Shown: in pieces, positions 27,320 to 40,620 of the stretch
Layout: every line of letters begins with the position of its first letter
Numbering within the stretch: the stretch's first letter is position 1
Origin: Hyperoodon ampullatus
Lineage: Eukaryota > Chordata > Mammalia > Artiodactyla > Ziphiidae
Assembly (NCBI GenBank): GCA_949752795.1
Contig: OX457056.1
Coordinates: 178,026,428-178,090,427 of the forward strand
Direction of reading: 5' to 3'
DNA: 64,000 nucleotides
The notes under the pieces: model-generated
Seen by the model: the letters and a program-made list of their open reading frames with translations, nothing else
Database searches by the model: none
Told to the model about the DNA's origin: nothing
Made by a program: the position numbers and the translations under genes

Positions 27320-27571
27320 TGCCGCGGAGCAACTAAACCCATGCACCACAACTACTGAGCCTGCGCTCTAGAGCCTGTGAGCCACAACTACTGAGCCCGT
27401 GTGCCACAACTACTAAGTCTGTGCACCTAGAGCCCATGCTCTGCAACAACAGAAGCCACTGCAATGAGAAGCCCATGCACCGCAAGGAAGAGTAGCCCCC
27501 GCTCACCGCAAATAGAGAAAGCCTGCACGCAACAAGAAAGACCCAACCCAGACAAAAATAAATAAATAAAT
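27320..27571 (+). mobile_element. 5'-truncated CHR-type SINE
   Basis: It lacks the tRNA-like head and starts at GCCGCGGAGCAACTAAAC. Its tail is AAAAATAAATAAATAAATA. It lies between perfect 15-bp repeats AATAGATATTTATGA (27305-27319 and 27572-27586). The truncation therefore happened during insertion, not by later deletion. Confidence 0.9.
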
Positions 27572-27955
27572 AATAGATATTTATGAACTTTGCTGGAGTT
27601 TTCTTGTGTTATGTCTTTGAAAGTTTGTTCTCCTCCATTATCTCTGTTCTTTCTTTCTGGAATTCCTACCAGTCAGATGACCCTCCCAAACCACCACCCT
27701 GTTTGCTTCTTTAATTTTCTTATCTTTATCCTGTTTTCCATTTCTTTGTCTTTTTATTTCAGTTTTCAGAGAGATTTCCTCTAGTTTTCCTTTCAGCTCT
27801 TCTTTGTATTTTTTTCATTTTGGCTCTCATTTTTTTTTAAGTTTTCAAAGACTCTTTCTTATTGTTTTTTTCATAACATTCTGTTCTTGGTGTATTTTAT
27901 GGATACAATATTTTCAAATGAAGTATTTATTGTAAGATCCATTTTAAGAGAGTTT

Positions 27956-28184
27956 TTTTTTTTTAATATTTATTTATTTGTCTGCACCAGGTCTTAGTTA
28001 CAGCACATGGGATCTTCTTTGTGGCATGTGGGATCTTTAGTTGTGGCACACGGGATCTTTCTAGTAGCAGCATGCGAACTCTTTGTTGCGGCATGTGGGC
28101 TCTAGTTCCCTGATCAGGGATCAAACCTGGGCCCCCTGCATTGGGAGCATGGAGTCTTAGCCACTGGACCACCAGGGAAGTCCC
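27956..28184 (-). mobile_element. Variant CHR-type SINE, minus strand
   Basis: A divergent subtype with repeated 'GCATGTGGGATCTTTAG' phrases and the head GGACCACCAGGGAAGTCCC. It is flanked by TAAGAGAGTTT at 27945-27955 and 28185-28195. Confidence 0.88.
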
Positions 28185-28499
28185 TAAGAGAGTTTCTGAC
28201 TCAAGAGATCTGGGTTGGAGCCCAAGAAATTGCGTTTCTAACAAGTTTCTAGATGATGCTGACCCAGGGATCTCACATGGGTCAAGGAGTGTTGACCCAT
28301 ATCTGCTTTTCCTTTACAACTTTTCCTCACCTGTGATTTGGCACAAAACAAAAACAGAAACTACTCCCCATCCCTCATCCCCACACTGAATAGCCGGGAA
28401 TGCAGCTAAGAAGTTCAAAGGGCAAGATATAAACATGCCTTTCTTCCAAAAGTCAGTTCTGAAGAACTTGAACCTGTACTTGAAAGAGTGTGAACATGG

Positions 28500-28625
28500 C
28501 CTCAGTTTTTCACTAACACGTTGTCTGACCACAGGAAGTTCACCTAAACTCTCTGGCCTCTATTTCCTCATCTGTAAAGTGAGGGGACTGTAAAAGATGG
28601 TCTTAAAGGTGCTTCTAGCTGGAAG
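28500..28625 (+). repeat. MIR SINE fragment
   Basis: The order 'TTGTCTGACCACAGGAAGTT', 'TTTCCTCATCTGTAAAGTGA' and 'GGTGCTTCTAGCTGGAAGAT' is typical of MIR. Confidence 0.65.
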
Positions 28626-28679
28626 ATTCTATGATCTGACTCTACCATCAAAAGCTTGAATGCTGTTACTAGAAAATAG

Positions 28680-29120
28680 AAGTTGGTGCTACTTGCTGAA
28701 CATTTATGTGCCAGGAATATGCTAAATAGTTTACCTGCTTGATCCCATTTTTAAAGCTCTCAAGAACACTGGGGAGAAGGACTTACTATTCCCATTTCAT
28801 AGACAAGGACACTGAGGCTCAGAGAAGCTGAGTAACTTGTTCAAAGGCACATTGTGAATTATGTCAGATTGGAGAAGGCAGCATGGACAGGGAAAGACCG
28901 TGAGCATTAGAGACACAGAGACGTAGGCTTAAGTTCAGGTTTCCTCTTTCACTACTAGCTAGCTTTGAGGTCTTAGACACCTCACTTTATTTCTCTAAAG
29001 CTCAGTTTCCTCATCTGTAAAATGAAGGGAAGGATATCTGCTTCACTGAGGTTGTTGATAAACATAAAAATGCAGTTAAATATGTAAAGTGGTTGGCATA
29101 AAGTAGGCATTCATGTAATG
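28680..29120 (+). repeat. Two further MIR fragments in tandem
   Basis: 28680-28870 has TATTCCCATTTCATAGACAA and GAGGCTCAGAGAAGCTGAGT. 28890-29120 has TTCCTCATCTGTAAAATGAA followed by the MIR tail. They are separate copies, both decayed. Confidence 0.6.
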
Positions 29121-29560
29121 CTGAGTTTGATTTGGGTCACATGGAAACCCAGCTACACATTTAGGTGGGAGTCAGTGGCTTGGAAGAGAAGAGGCAGACC
29201 TGCCTTATGTTTGAAGCCACTTGGATTTTCACCTCACTGAGATTTCACCTGTGGGAAACCTGAGGGCGGTTTCACCTGTGTCTGAGCAGTCATCTGAATT
29301 CTCTAGTAAGAAGGGTGAATGCTCCCTGTTCTCAGCCTCCCAGGAGCCATGTTTGTCACTGTGAATAGGGCTGCACAAAATTCAGGAGGCCCCCGGAGTA
29401 GCAGAGAAAAGAAAAGTTGAACTGGGAGGAAATAGGCAGATTTCTCCATCTCTGCTGTAGAAGCGGACTCTCTGTTAGGATTTTGAATTCCGGCCAAAAA
29501 AAAAAAAAAAAAACCCAAGCATTTCAACCCATAGAAGGCTAGAAAGAGTTTGTTTGTTTT

Positions 29561-29776
29561 TGTTTTTGTTTTTGTTTTTTTTTTGCAGTACGTGGGCCTC
29601 TCACTGTTGTGGCCTCTCCCGTTGCGGAGCACAGGCTCCGGACGCGCAGGCTCAGCAGCCATGGCTCACGGGCCCAGCCGCTCCGCAGCATGTGGGATCC
29701 TCCCAGCCCGGGGCACGAACCCGCGTCCCCTGCATCGGCAGGCAGACTCTCAACCACTGCGCCACCAGGGAAGCCC
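29561..29776 (-). mobile_element. CHR-type SINE, minus strand
   Basis: The tail shows as (TTTTTG)n then a T run and GCAGTACGTGGGCC, ending CCACCAGGGAAGCCC. TGTTTGTTTTT flanks it (about 29550-29560 and 29777-29787). Confidence 0.9.
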
Positions 29777-30951
29777 TGTTTGTTTTTTTAATAGAGGGAA
29801 TGAATCCTGGAGGGAACTATACTCTGCGAAGCAGTGACAGGCTCAGTTAGTGTTGCAGTACAGCCGAAGGTCAAGGACACAGAATTCAACCAGGAGGTGG
29901 AGACTGAATCCGGGCTCTGTAGCCCCCCAGCAAGAGCCTTCTCCCCCTGCAGGCTAGGAGGCAGCCTTCCCTGGGGAGCAGGTGAGGTCACCAGCAAGCC
30001 TTTTTTCTAAACAACTCCATCGGCGCTTTCATCTCAGGGAGTTTGAAGGTGTCCTAGTCAGTGCGAGATAAGCAGGTGGGTGAGGGTCACATAGGTGTGC
30101 AGGATCTCACAGGGGCGGAGCGCCTTAGAATAGAAGGGCCCAGCATCCGGGTGTTCCCACACTGGGCAAGGACAAGCAGAAGCAAACAATGAAAAAATAA
30201 ATAAATGAAAAGGGTTCAAAAGCAAATGTAGATGTTAAACAGAAGACTCCTTTGAACCCACAGGAGGACATGTGTAGCCAAACACAAGCCAGGCTCGGCC
30301 GGGGAGCCCGAGGGGATTAGCAAGATCGACTGTTCATTTATTTTTGGAGATAACGCAGTTACAGGTTGATGATAAAATTGTCCCCCAAGGGGGTCCCATC
30401 AGCCCGTCTGGGTCAGTGTGCCCTGGTCCCCGGGGGTGTGGGTTGGCAGAGGGACTCACAGCCGCAGCACCTGGTATCTGGCTTCCCGAGCCTGCCCTGG
30501 ACTCACGTGCCAGGGACACTGACAGGAAGAGAAACTGCCACATCTGAAGCTGGAGCCTGGCGCTCGAGGAAGCTGTCTGGGGAAATGAGATTCAGTCCCT
30601 GACCCTGCTGGGGCTCTTCCTCTCCAAGAGCCCATTTATATAAATGTTCTTGACTCTCCAAGTGCAGGGGCCTGGGACCAGGGGCGGGGGACACGCAGGC
30701 CTCAGGGCACAGCCGCTTACAGGTGGACAGAGAGGGACAGGCCACTGCCTTCTTTTGAAGTGCCTCCTGTGTCACCAAGTAGGGGAATGACACCCTGATC
30801 CCACACACAGGAGAAAGGAGAGCGTGGGTCAGTGCAAAGACCGGTGGGTATTCAGAGCAGGGGTATTTATACTGTCCCCAAACTGGAAACAACTCAGATG
30901 CTCATCAGCTAGTGAGAGAAGAGACAAATTATGATCTATCCGTATGTAATA

Positions 30952-31290
30952 GGGTGCATGGCAGCCCCCAGAGGTCATATCTGTGTGCTGATCCTTGAAA
31001 TGGTGAAGGTGGCCTTTTTTGGAAAAAGGGTCTTTGCAGATGTAATTAAGGATCTTGAGATGAGATCACCCTGGATTATCAAGTGGGCCCCAAATCCAAG
31101 GACAAGAGGGAAAGAGGAGAAGGCCGTGAGGACGGAGGCAGAGACTGCAGTGATGCACCTACAGCCATGGGACCCCTGGCGCCTCCAGAAGCTGGAGAAT
31201 ATAAGGAAATGAACCTCCCAGAGAGCCTCTGGAGGGTGCGCAAGCCTGGCCTCCAGAATTGCAAGAAAATAAATTTCTGTAAATAAATTT
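30952..31290 (+). mobile_element. MaLR-like LTR fragment
   Basis: The phrases 'GTCTTTGCAGATGTAATTAA', 'GATCTTGAGATGAGATCA', CTGGCCTCCAGAATTGCAAG and AATAAATTTCTGT are in the order of MLT1-type LTRs, with a terminal poly(A) signal. It appears inserted in an old L1 3' end: the text before it (ACTGGAAACAACTCAGATGC) and after it (ACTGCTACTTAGCAGCAAAC) belong together. Confidence 0.55.
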
Positions 31291-31662
31291 ACAAAAAATA
31301 AACAAGTTCATGGTAATACATCATACAGTGAACTGCTACTTAGCAGCAAACAGCAACAAACCATTGATACGTGCAAAATTAGATTGATCTCACTTGCACG
31401 TGCTGAGTGAAAGAAGCCAGGCACAGAAGGCTCCATGCTCTGTGATTCCATCAGAAGACCTCAAAAAGGCAAGACCCTGGGGACAGACATCACACCAGTG
31501 GTTGCCAGGGAATGGGGGGAAGGGAGAGGATTGAATACAAAAGGGGATCCAGGGAAATTTGACTGGTGAGGAAAATATTCCATATTTTGACTGTGGTCAC
31601 AGTTACACAACTATAGATATTCGTTAAACCCATAGAATTATGCACATAAAAAGACTGAATTT

Positions 31663-33375
31663 AATGACTCTACTACCCAAAGCAATCTACAGATTCAATA
31701 CAATCCCTATCAAACTACCACTGGCATTTTTCACAGAACTAGAACAAAAAATTTCACAATTTGTATGGAAACACAAAAGACCCCAAATAGCCAAAGCAAT
31801 CTTGAGAACGAAAAATGGAGCTGGAGGAATCAGGCTCCCTGACTTCAGACTATACTACAAAGCTACAGTAATCAAGACAGTATGGTACTGGCACAAAAAC
31901 AGAAAGATAGATCAATGGAACAGGATAGAAAGCCCAGAGATAAACCCACGCACATATGGTCACCTTATCTTTGATAAAGGAGGCAGGAATGTACAGTGGA
32001 GAAAGGACAGTCTCTTCAATAAGTGGTGTTGGGAAAACTGGACAGGGACATGTAAAAGTATGAGATTAGATCACTCCCTAACACCATACACAAAAATAAG
32101 CTCAAAATGGATTAAAGACCTAAATGTAAGGCCAGACACTATCAAACTCTTAGAGGAAAACATAGGCAGAACACTCTATGACATAAATCACAGCAAGATC
32201 CTTTTGGACCCACCTCCTAGAGAAATGGAAATAAAGACAAAAATAAACACATGGGACCTAATGAAACTTAAAAGCTTTTGCACAGCAAAGGAAACCATAA
32301 ACAAGACCAAAAGACAACCCTCAGAATGGGAGAAAATATTTGCAAATGAAGCAACTGACAAAGGATTAATCTCCAAAATTTATAAGCAGCTCATGCAGCT
32401 CAATAACAAAAAAACAAACAACCCAATCCAAAAATGGGCAGAAGACCTAAATAGACATTTCTCCACAGAAGATATACAGACTGCCAACAAACACATGAAA
32501 GGATGCTCAACATCTTTACTCATTAGAGAAATGCAAATCAAAACTACAATGAGATATCATCTCACACCAGTCAGAATGGCCATCATCAAAAAATCTACAA
32601 ACAATAAATGCTGGAGAGGGTGTGGAAAAAAGGGAACACTCTTGCACTGCTGGTGGGAATGTGAATTCGTACAGCTACTATGGAGAACGGTATGGAGGTT
32701 CCTTAAAAAACTACAAATAGAACTACCATATGACCCAGCAATTCCACTACTGGGCATATACCCTGAGAAAACCATAATTCAAAAAGAGACATGTACCAAA
32801 ATGTTCATAGCAGCCCTATTTACAATAGCCCGGAGATGGAAGCAACCTAAGTGTCCATCATCGGATGAATGGGTAAAGAAGATGTGGCACATATATACAA
32901 TGGAATATTACTCAGCCATAAAAAGAAATGAAATTGAACTATTTGTAATGAGGTGGATGGACCTAGAGTCTGTCATACAGAGTGAAGTAAGTCAGAAAGA
33001 GAAAGACAAATACCGTATGCTGACACATATATATGGAATTTAAGAAAAAAAAAATGTCATGAAGAACATAGGGGCAAGACAGGAATAAAGACACAGACCT
33101 ACTAGAGAATGGACTTGAGGATATGGGGAGGGGGAAGGGTAAGCTGTGACAAAGTGAAAGAGCGGCATGGACATATATACACTACCAAACGTAAGGTAGA
33201 TAGCTAGTGGGAAGCAGCCGCATAGCACAGGGAGATCAGCTCGGTGCTTTGTGACCGCCTGGAGGGGTCGGATAGGGAGGGTGGGAGGGAGACGCAAAAG
33301 GGAGGGGATATGGGAACATATGTATATGTATAACTGATTAAATTTGTTATAAAGCAAAAAAAAAAAAAAAAAAAA
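31663..33375 (+). mobile_element. 5'-truncated L1 with ORF2 3' end
   Basis: Bounded by perfect 15-bp target duplications AAAAAGACTGAATTT (31648-31662 and 33371-33385), with a poly(A) tail of about 20 bases. The body holds the last ~460 codons of ORF2 (ending at 33043), open throughout. It includes the C-terminal [13 protein letters not shown] and [11 protein letters not shown] segments, followed by the 3' UTR. The reverse transcriptase and endonuclease domains are missing, so the copy cannot move. The apparent start codon at 31640 is in host sequence left of the insertion. Confidence 0.95.
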
Positions 33376-33959
33376 GACTGAATTTTACTGGATGTAAATG
33401 GTACCCCAGTAAATCTAATTTTTTTCAGGTGAAGAAATGCCAAAAGAGGGTTCTCAAAATTGTGGCATATTGAATAAATCAACACTATCGACACACCCAG
33501 AATAAAAACAATGACAGCATCTGCCCTAGGCGGAGGTCAAGTTCAAAGTTCTAAATTTGTGGACTGTGTGAAGGTGTTGACCTAATGTATCATCCAGAGT
33601 AACATTCAAACATTTTTATTATATTTGGAAACAGTTTGTAGTTTTGATTTTCTCCCTTGGCTAGGATTTTGGGGTATGCCTGATGATTGCCAAGAAACTG
33701 TGACCATTTGCAAATTCAATGTATTAATTATACATGTAGCTAGATAATTTGAAAGGCAAAATGATTAAAATATTTTCAATTAAAAAAACCCTACAAAACC
33801 ATGTTCGATGTGGGCTGTGGGTATTTTATAAGAATGTGGGGCATGGCCTCCAAGGACAAGTGTCTAGGGCCCATGGAGTCTTACGATTGTCCTGGATGGG
33901 AGGGGTGAGTAGAAAACACATTTCTGAATCCGCTTTGGTCCCAGAGCTGTCTTGTTGAC

Positions 33960-34500
33960 TTGTGTCCTAAACATTTCTTGACTCTGTCCATGCTACCTCT
34001 TTCAGTCTTGTCCAAACCTCCATCATCTCTTCTGTGGATTCCTCCAGTAGCCTCTTAATTGTTCTCCCCTTATCCATTCTGGTTTCCCCCACAATAGCCA
34101 GTGGGACTTTCTAACATGGAAACTGAATCACAGCTCTTTCTCGTAAACCCATACCCAGGACTAGATTTTCAGTGTCCTCTAGTGAAAGACAAAATTCCCA
34201 ACAAATCTTACAAAGTCCTGCAGGGTCAGGCCCCTCCTGCCTCTCCGGCCCCATCTCTCCTTCCTCCCCTGACCTCTGCAACAGTCGCACTGCCTCTGTC
34301 AGTCCTTCTTCACCACCTTGGCCCTGACTCTTCCTTCTTGCCTGACTGCCTTTCACCTCAACCCACTTCACCTTGAACTCCCCCTTGCTCTGCTGAGCTC
34401 AGCTCAAATATCACTTCTTCTGGGAGCTGTTTGCTGTCACTCCCTCCTCCACTGCCAGCCCTACCTCTGCCAGCTGCCTCGTCACATGCTCTCTTAGCTC
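33960..34500. repeat. L2 LINE fragment
   Basis: The phrases CCATCATCTCTTCTGTGGAT, AGCCTCTTAATTGTTCTCCC and CTCAAATATCACTTCTTCTG are typical of L2. It lies upstream of the first FAM184B exon seen here. Confidence 0.55.
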
Positions 34501-35070
34501 CTGGTCCTTTCAGTGATGTGTGTGATTATTTGGTCAATGCTTGATCCCCAGAGAGTCTCAGCTTCATAGGAGAATGAGTGGGTGTCTTTTGGGAGGAGGG
34601 TATCAGGGAGGAATCTTGGTCTTCCTCTTTTTAATGCCCCAGCAACTGAAAGAGTGATTAGAACTTGGTTAGTGTTCAAATAAGTATCTGTAAAAGGATG
34701 GATAAGGGAGGCTGTCTGGTGATGAGAGGGTGCGTATAATGCCAAATAGGGTTGTCAGGGAAAGCTTCTGTAAGAAAGCGAGATTTGGGCATGGCGGGAT
34801 GGGGTACGCAAGGGAGGCTGCTGTGTAGACCTTTGGAGGGTTTTCTGGTCTCTTGATTTCTCTTGGGTGGCATACGTTCCAGCCCTTCTTCCCTGTTCCC
34901 TGGCATCCATGGCTCTAGCTGAGGAGCCCCCAGGAGGGCTGGCTGTCCCCGGATTCTTTACGCTTGCAGCTTCTACCCCCCTCAGAGTTCCCTTGGGTAG
35001 AGGAGGCTCAGCTGGGCTGTGGAGACGTTCAGAAAGCTTTTATGTTTGAAGAAAATCCCAGGCGGGGTGA

Positions 35071-35538
<468 letters not shown>

Positions 35539-36149
35539 TGAGCTTCTGGTACTGCTTTTCCCCATCTGCTCATGATCTTGATATCGTAAGAACAACTTTC
35601 TTTCATGACTTGGGCAATGTTATGCATGATGTGTGCTAAGGAGTCAGGCTCAGGCTGGCAGCTAAAAAGAGGAGGGCAGCCCAGAGTTGAGAAAGACCAG
35701 CTCAGCAGAAAAAGACCTTCCGGAGGCCTTGGAAAGCAATGAGGAGTTGGTCAGGCCCTCGGCGATGTGTAATCAGCAGGGAGGTTCAGGCACTTTTCAC
35801 CTGTCACCTCTACCTTCTGCTTTCTCAGTAAGCCTTTCCTCCCTGCTCTCCCAGGAGTTGGGCGCTTACTCTTACTGCTACAGATAGCACACTGTCACCA
35901 TGGGCTTCACACAGCGGGCTGGCTTCACACGCTAATTCCCTCTTTATGTGATCAAATTCACCAAACTGGAAGCCCCTTGAAGCCAGGAACCATCTCTACC
36001 TGTCCATTACTGAATCGTCTCCTAGCTCATAGTAGCTAGGTACTCAAGGGTCTCACTGAATTAAAGCCTCAAGTTTAATTTCCCCTTCTATAAATGGGGG
36101 ATATTGAGACCCACTTCTTTGAGATGTCAAGATGATTAAATGAAAAAAC

Positions 36150-37595
36150 GTGGGAATTCTGGTTTTAAGGTGGCAACATAAAGACTTCTGAATTATTTCC
36201 TATTGGAAATGCTCTAAAAACACAATAAAGACACACAGCAGAAGCATATTCTGTTCAGATGAAGCTGGGAGACATCTGTACCCTTGAACCACAATACATG
36301 AGAACAGGAAACAAATGGAGACATAGTATATGACCTTGCAGAGCAGAGAGGCTCAAACCAAAGTGCCTGAAGACAGAGAAGGACGAGAATCAAGCTGACA
36401 GTGGAACTCAGAGAAGCCAGGAATTGGAGGCACCAGTAGAAACAGAAGGCAAGAGTGAAGTGGAGAGTGTGACTCACCTAGAAGCCCAGGTTCCCAGCTT
36501 ACCCAGCACAGCCAGCCAATTACCTCTGTCTTATTTAAGGACAAGAGATTGGGGTGGGGGGCAGCGATCCCTGGGTAAACTAAGCCAGAGAGACTCTGAA
36601 TTAGGAAGTACCAGTCACAGAGGCTGGGATGAGGCTTGCATCTGAGACTAAGTTTAGGTGAAAATCTGTGTACTAAACCATTAGGTGGGCTACAGTCACC
36701 TCTGTCACACCCCCAGCAATGCTTTCTCTGCTCAGCTCCAGAAAACAAGCAGCTGGAACCGAGATCCCCAGAGGAACTCACCATCCAACAGATGCCCCGC
36801 TGCTGCACCACCCCAGGTACAGATGGAGCTTCTGATTATCCTCCAGTGCCCACTCTTAAATATGAAAGACAGCAGAAGATTACTAAACTTTCGAGGAAGT
36901 CTCTAATGGGAGAGTGGGAATCCAAGATTATCAAGAGGAAAAGAATGAACTCAGAGGAAATGGCTAATGCAGGCAACAGAAAAAAAAAAATCAATGAAGA
37001 TTGATATCCTCAGAATTAAGAGATTAGATTTGCATCCATGAAACAGGGACAACATGTTATTTGCAAAGGAGGGGGCAATTAGAGCAAGAAAGAGTTCTTT
37101 TAAAATAAAAAACAGGATAGCAGAAAACTTAAAAATCAGTAAATGAGTTGAAATATAGAAAATGAAGAAACCTTCCAGACAGCAAAGTAGAAAAAGAAAT
37201 GGATGATGGGAGAGAAGGAACCAGAAGTGTAGAAACACAATCCAGGAGGCTGATATCTAGCAAATAGGAGTTCCAGAAAGAGATCATGGAGGGGAGGAGA
37301 TTTTCAAAGAAATAACAGAATGAAATTCCTATAAGGAAATGAAAAAGACCCGACCCAGGCTTGGCTTGAAACTTCAGAACACTGAGGAAACAGAAGAAAT
37401 TCTGAAAGCTCCCAAAGAGGAAAATTGATACCAGACTCAAAGTACTGGAATCCAAATGTCATCAGACATCTCAACAGCAACAGGGAAGCAAGAAGATCAT
37501 GAAGCAATTTTGAGAAATTCAATTAAAACCATTAGCAAGAGTGAAAATTGAATAAAAATATATCAGACAAATGAAATATTAGGAAATTTACCTTC
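36150..37595 (+). repeat. Ancient L1/HAL1-like fragment, part 1
   Basis: The wording of an old L1 3' half is visible: GGAGTTCCAGAAAGAGATCA, CTTGAAACTTCAGAACACTG and CATCAGACATCTCAACAGCA. The sequence halts at GGAAATTTACCTT and continues at about 38355, after an inserted element. Confidence 0.5.
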
Positions 37596-38354
37596 TGTTA
37601 TCAGTTTATGCCTCTCAGCTCTTGATGCCTGCTTGCGATAATGATCTGGATCCTTTAAGCATTTCTCCTCCTTTACAGAGAGCACAGTGTCAAGCTTTGT
37701 CAGTAGAAGGCGCTGGAGGCACCTTGCAGGAAGAAGGAGGCTTCTCTTCCTGGTTCTGGCAGTTGCATTTTTGCTCTGTTTCTGGCTTCTGCTGCACAGT
37801 TGAACAGAGCCCTGGGTGTATGAGGACATCGGGTGATACTCCCCCAGTGACTTCATGGTGATCTCGTAGCCCTGGTCCAGGCCCAGTGACTACCATCCTG
37901 TGGTCTCCCGATGTGGACACCACAGACTCCATCCTCACACCTGCACGCCCTGACTCTTTCTGGGCTCCTGCCTGTTGGCTGCTGTTGCCTGCACCCCAGA
38001 AGTTTGTTTCTTGCAACCCCCTGCATTGGTGCCCCCGTTCCCTCTGGGCACCTGCCCATCTGTGGCTCACCAGCACTGTGGAGGGTTACTCCTGCTTGAC
38101 TCTGGCCTGGGCAACCTGGTGACCTCCATCAGTGAGCTGCCATCACACCTTCTCCAACAAAGTCTGGATCCAAGGCTGGGGAAGGCTCCCCCTTCCAAGC
38201 TTTCCCTTTCTTGAATGCTCTCCCTCAGCCTCAGGATATCCTTCAGAGATCTCTTTGTATCTTTATAGTTACTCTCCTATCAGAGCTTAATAGTTCTTTA
38301 GATTCAGTTTCCCTTGTTTTAATTACTGTGTGGTTTCTGTCTCCTGTTGGACCC
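37596..38354. mobile_element. Probable ERVL-type LTR inserted in the L1
   Basis: About 760 bp starting TGTTATCAGTTTATGCCTCT and ending near GGTTTCTGTCTCCTGTTGGA interrupts the L1 wording. Length, TG start and the end motif suit an ERVL-class LTR. I cannot find a target duplication, and orientation is uncertain. Confidence 0.45.
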
Positions 38355-39170
38355 ATGCATCTTCCATACACTTTTCCTTAGGAAGTTCCTTGAAGAATAT
38401 CCCACCAAAACAAGGCAGCAAATCAAGAAAGAGGAAATAAAAGGGATCTAGGCTACAGAGAATCCAACACAGGAGAAGGAAGGTTTTAGGAGCCCAGCTA
38501 TGCCACTGGCTGAGGGAACAACTCAGTCTAGACTGGAGCATGATGACTGAGGGCTCTAGAAGAGATGCCTCCGAGGAAAAATAGACCTGATGGTTTCTCT
38601 GACCGATTTGGCCATGTGAAAGATTGTCGTGAAAGTATTTTACAAAGCTTTTAGAGGTTGTAGGAAGACTTAGCCAAATCTCCAAAGAAAACTAAGCAAA
38701 TTAAAAATGCAGTAGTTATTAATGCAAGGAAAAACAAAACTTTGTATAAGGTAGATTTTAATAATTATAGTTCATTTAGCTCAGCAGTAAATAGTATTTA
38801 CTCACAAGAAGGATAAATACTGAATATATTTTACTGTATTTAAAAAAGCAAGATAACTGTATATAAGGAATGGAAGGGGAAGAATGTATGAGATCAAAAT
38901 CCTCATCCACCATAATGGGAAGACAATTCATAATTTCTAAAATAATCAAGATAGAGCAGAAGGAAGATACTATCTTGTTAGTGGTGGTAAATATCAGAAG
39001 AAAGACCTAAAAGAGTTGCCAGTGGCTGCCTCCAGTGGGCAGGATGCAGAAGGAGGAAGAAAGAGGGCTAGGAGGTGCTGTTTTTCCTTTTTTGAAAATA
39101 TTATTTGGCTCTTTATACTATGTGCATGTATTGTCCCAATAAAAATATAAAATAAGCTTTTTAAAAAAAG
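38355..39170 (+). repeat. Ancient L1/HAL1-like fragment, part 2
   Basis: It resumes with CCACCAAAACAAGGCAGCAA and ATCCAACACAGGAGAAGGAA, then a 3' part with 'TTTGAAAATATTATTTGGC' and an A-rich end near 39160-39182. Together with 36150-37595 it forms one element of about 2.2 kb. Confidence 0.5.
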
Positions 39171-39244
39171 AAAAGAAAAAAGAAATGAGCTCATGCAATG
39201 TGGACTGCTTGGCACTTCGTAGGTATTCAAAATTTGCGAGTTCT

Positions 39245-39588
39245 GGGACTTCCCTGGAGGTGCAGTGGTTAAGAATCTGCCTGCCAATGCAGGGGACACG
39301 GGTTCAAGCCCTGGTCCAAGAAGTTCCCACATGCTGCGGAGCAACTAAGCCCATGCGCCACAACTATTGAGCCTGTGCTCTAGAGCCCGCGAGCCACAAC
39401 TACTGAGCCCGTGAGCCACAACTACTGAAGCCCGCGTGCCTAGAGCCCGTGCTCCTCAACAAGAGAAGCCACCGCAATGAGAAGTCCGCGCACGGCAATG
39501 AAGAGTAGCCCCCGCTTGCTGCAACTAGAGAAAGCCCACACGCAGCAACGGAGACCCAATGCAGCGAAAAATAAATAAATAAATTTAT
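39245..39588 (+). mobile_element. CHR-type SINE, AAATAAAT-tailed subtype
   Basis: Head GGGACTTCCCTGGAGGTGCA, body, tail AAAAATAAATAAATAAATTT. It is flanked by AAAATTTGCGAGTTCT and AAAATTTGTGAGTTCC (39229-39244, 39589-39604). Confidence 0.92.
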
Positions 39589-40044
39589 AAAATTTGTGAG
39601 TTCCTTTTCTTCCTTTATTCTCTTAAATCTTTTTCCAGGTTGGCTTGCAATCTATAAGGGCTCAGGCTGCCGAGATTCCCAGGTTATTCGCTGCTGGGTC
39701 ACGCCGGCCTTTGGGTTGGCCTGAGCTTTACCCCTCCAGGCTTTAGGCCTCAATCCCCTGCAGGAGGCAGAGGAAGCACAGAGGGCTGGCCCACCTGCAA
39801 GGGAGGTGTCCCAGGGCCTCCGACTGATTGGAGGAAGGAGGATCTGGTGGTGGGAGAGGGGGAGGGTGCTCTGCCCACTGGGGGGACCCTGCGGTTCTAA
39901 GCCCCAGTCCCTGGTCACCCTGGAACCAGATTCACGGGGTCTTTATTGCTGGCTCCAGTCTGCATGGGATGGTTCCAGAATGAGACAAAAGAGACAGGTT
40001 GCAGTTCTCGCTGGAGATGGCAGACATCTGGTCATTCCTAACAC

Positions 40045-40235
40045 AGGATAGTGATTAAGAGTGGGATGCCTGGGTCCAAATGCTGGGTCTGCCACTTAAG
40101 AGGAAAGGGAGCTTAGGCTTCCTTGTGCCTCAGGTTCCTCATTCATAAAATGATGGCTAATAGTATGTACCATACAGGACCACTGAGAGCGTCAAAAGAG
40201 ATAATCCACATAAAGTGCTTAGAACAGTACATGAC
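40045..40235 (+). repeat. MIR SINE fragment
   Basis: The phrases TGGGTCTGCCACTTAAGAGG, CTTGTGCCTCAGGTTCCTCA and TCATAAAATGATGGCTAATA fit MIR. Confidence 0.65.
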
Positions 40236-40249
40236 TGAATAAGAGCTTG

Positions 40250-40620
40250 TCTTATTCTGTTCAGGCTGCTCTTGCAGAATAACATAGGCTGAGTGGCTTA
40301 TAAACAACAGAAATTTATCTCCCACAGTTCTGGAGGCTGGAAGTCCAAGTCTCAGATCGGACAGATTTGGGGTGTGTTGAGAGTCTGCTTCCTGGCTCAT
40401 AGATGGCCATCTTCTCACTATAACCTTACATGGCAGAAGAGGAAGGGAGCTCTCTCTGAGCTCTCTTGTATAAGGGCACCAATCCCATTCATGAGGGCTC
40501 CACCATCACAACCTAAGCACCTCCCAGAGGCTCCACCTCCTAATTCCATCACATTGGGGAATAGGTTTCAACATATGAATTTTGGGGGTGGGGGGACATA
40601 AACATTCAGTCCATAGAAGA
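40250..40620 (-). mobile_element. MaLR-like LTR, antisense, near complete
   Basis: It runs from GAGCTTGTCTTATTCTGTTC through CTTATAAACAACAGAAATTT and CATTCATGAGGGCTCCACCA to ATTCAGTCCATAGAAGAG. This is the reverse of an MST/MLT1-type LTR, better preserved than the copies at 19755 and 41671. Confidence 0.65.

Noticed and set aside
31640..33043. 467-codon ORF as a host gene
   Set aside because: It is the L1 ORF2 C-terminal part, with a poly(A) tail and target duplications around it; the start codon is in flanking DNA.
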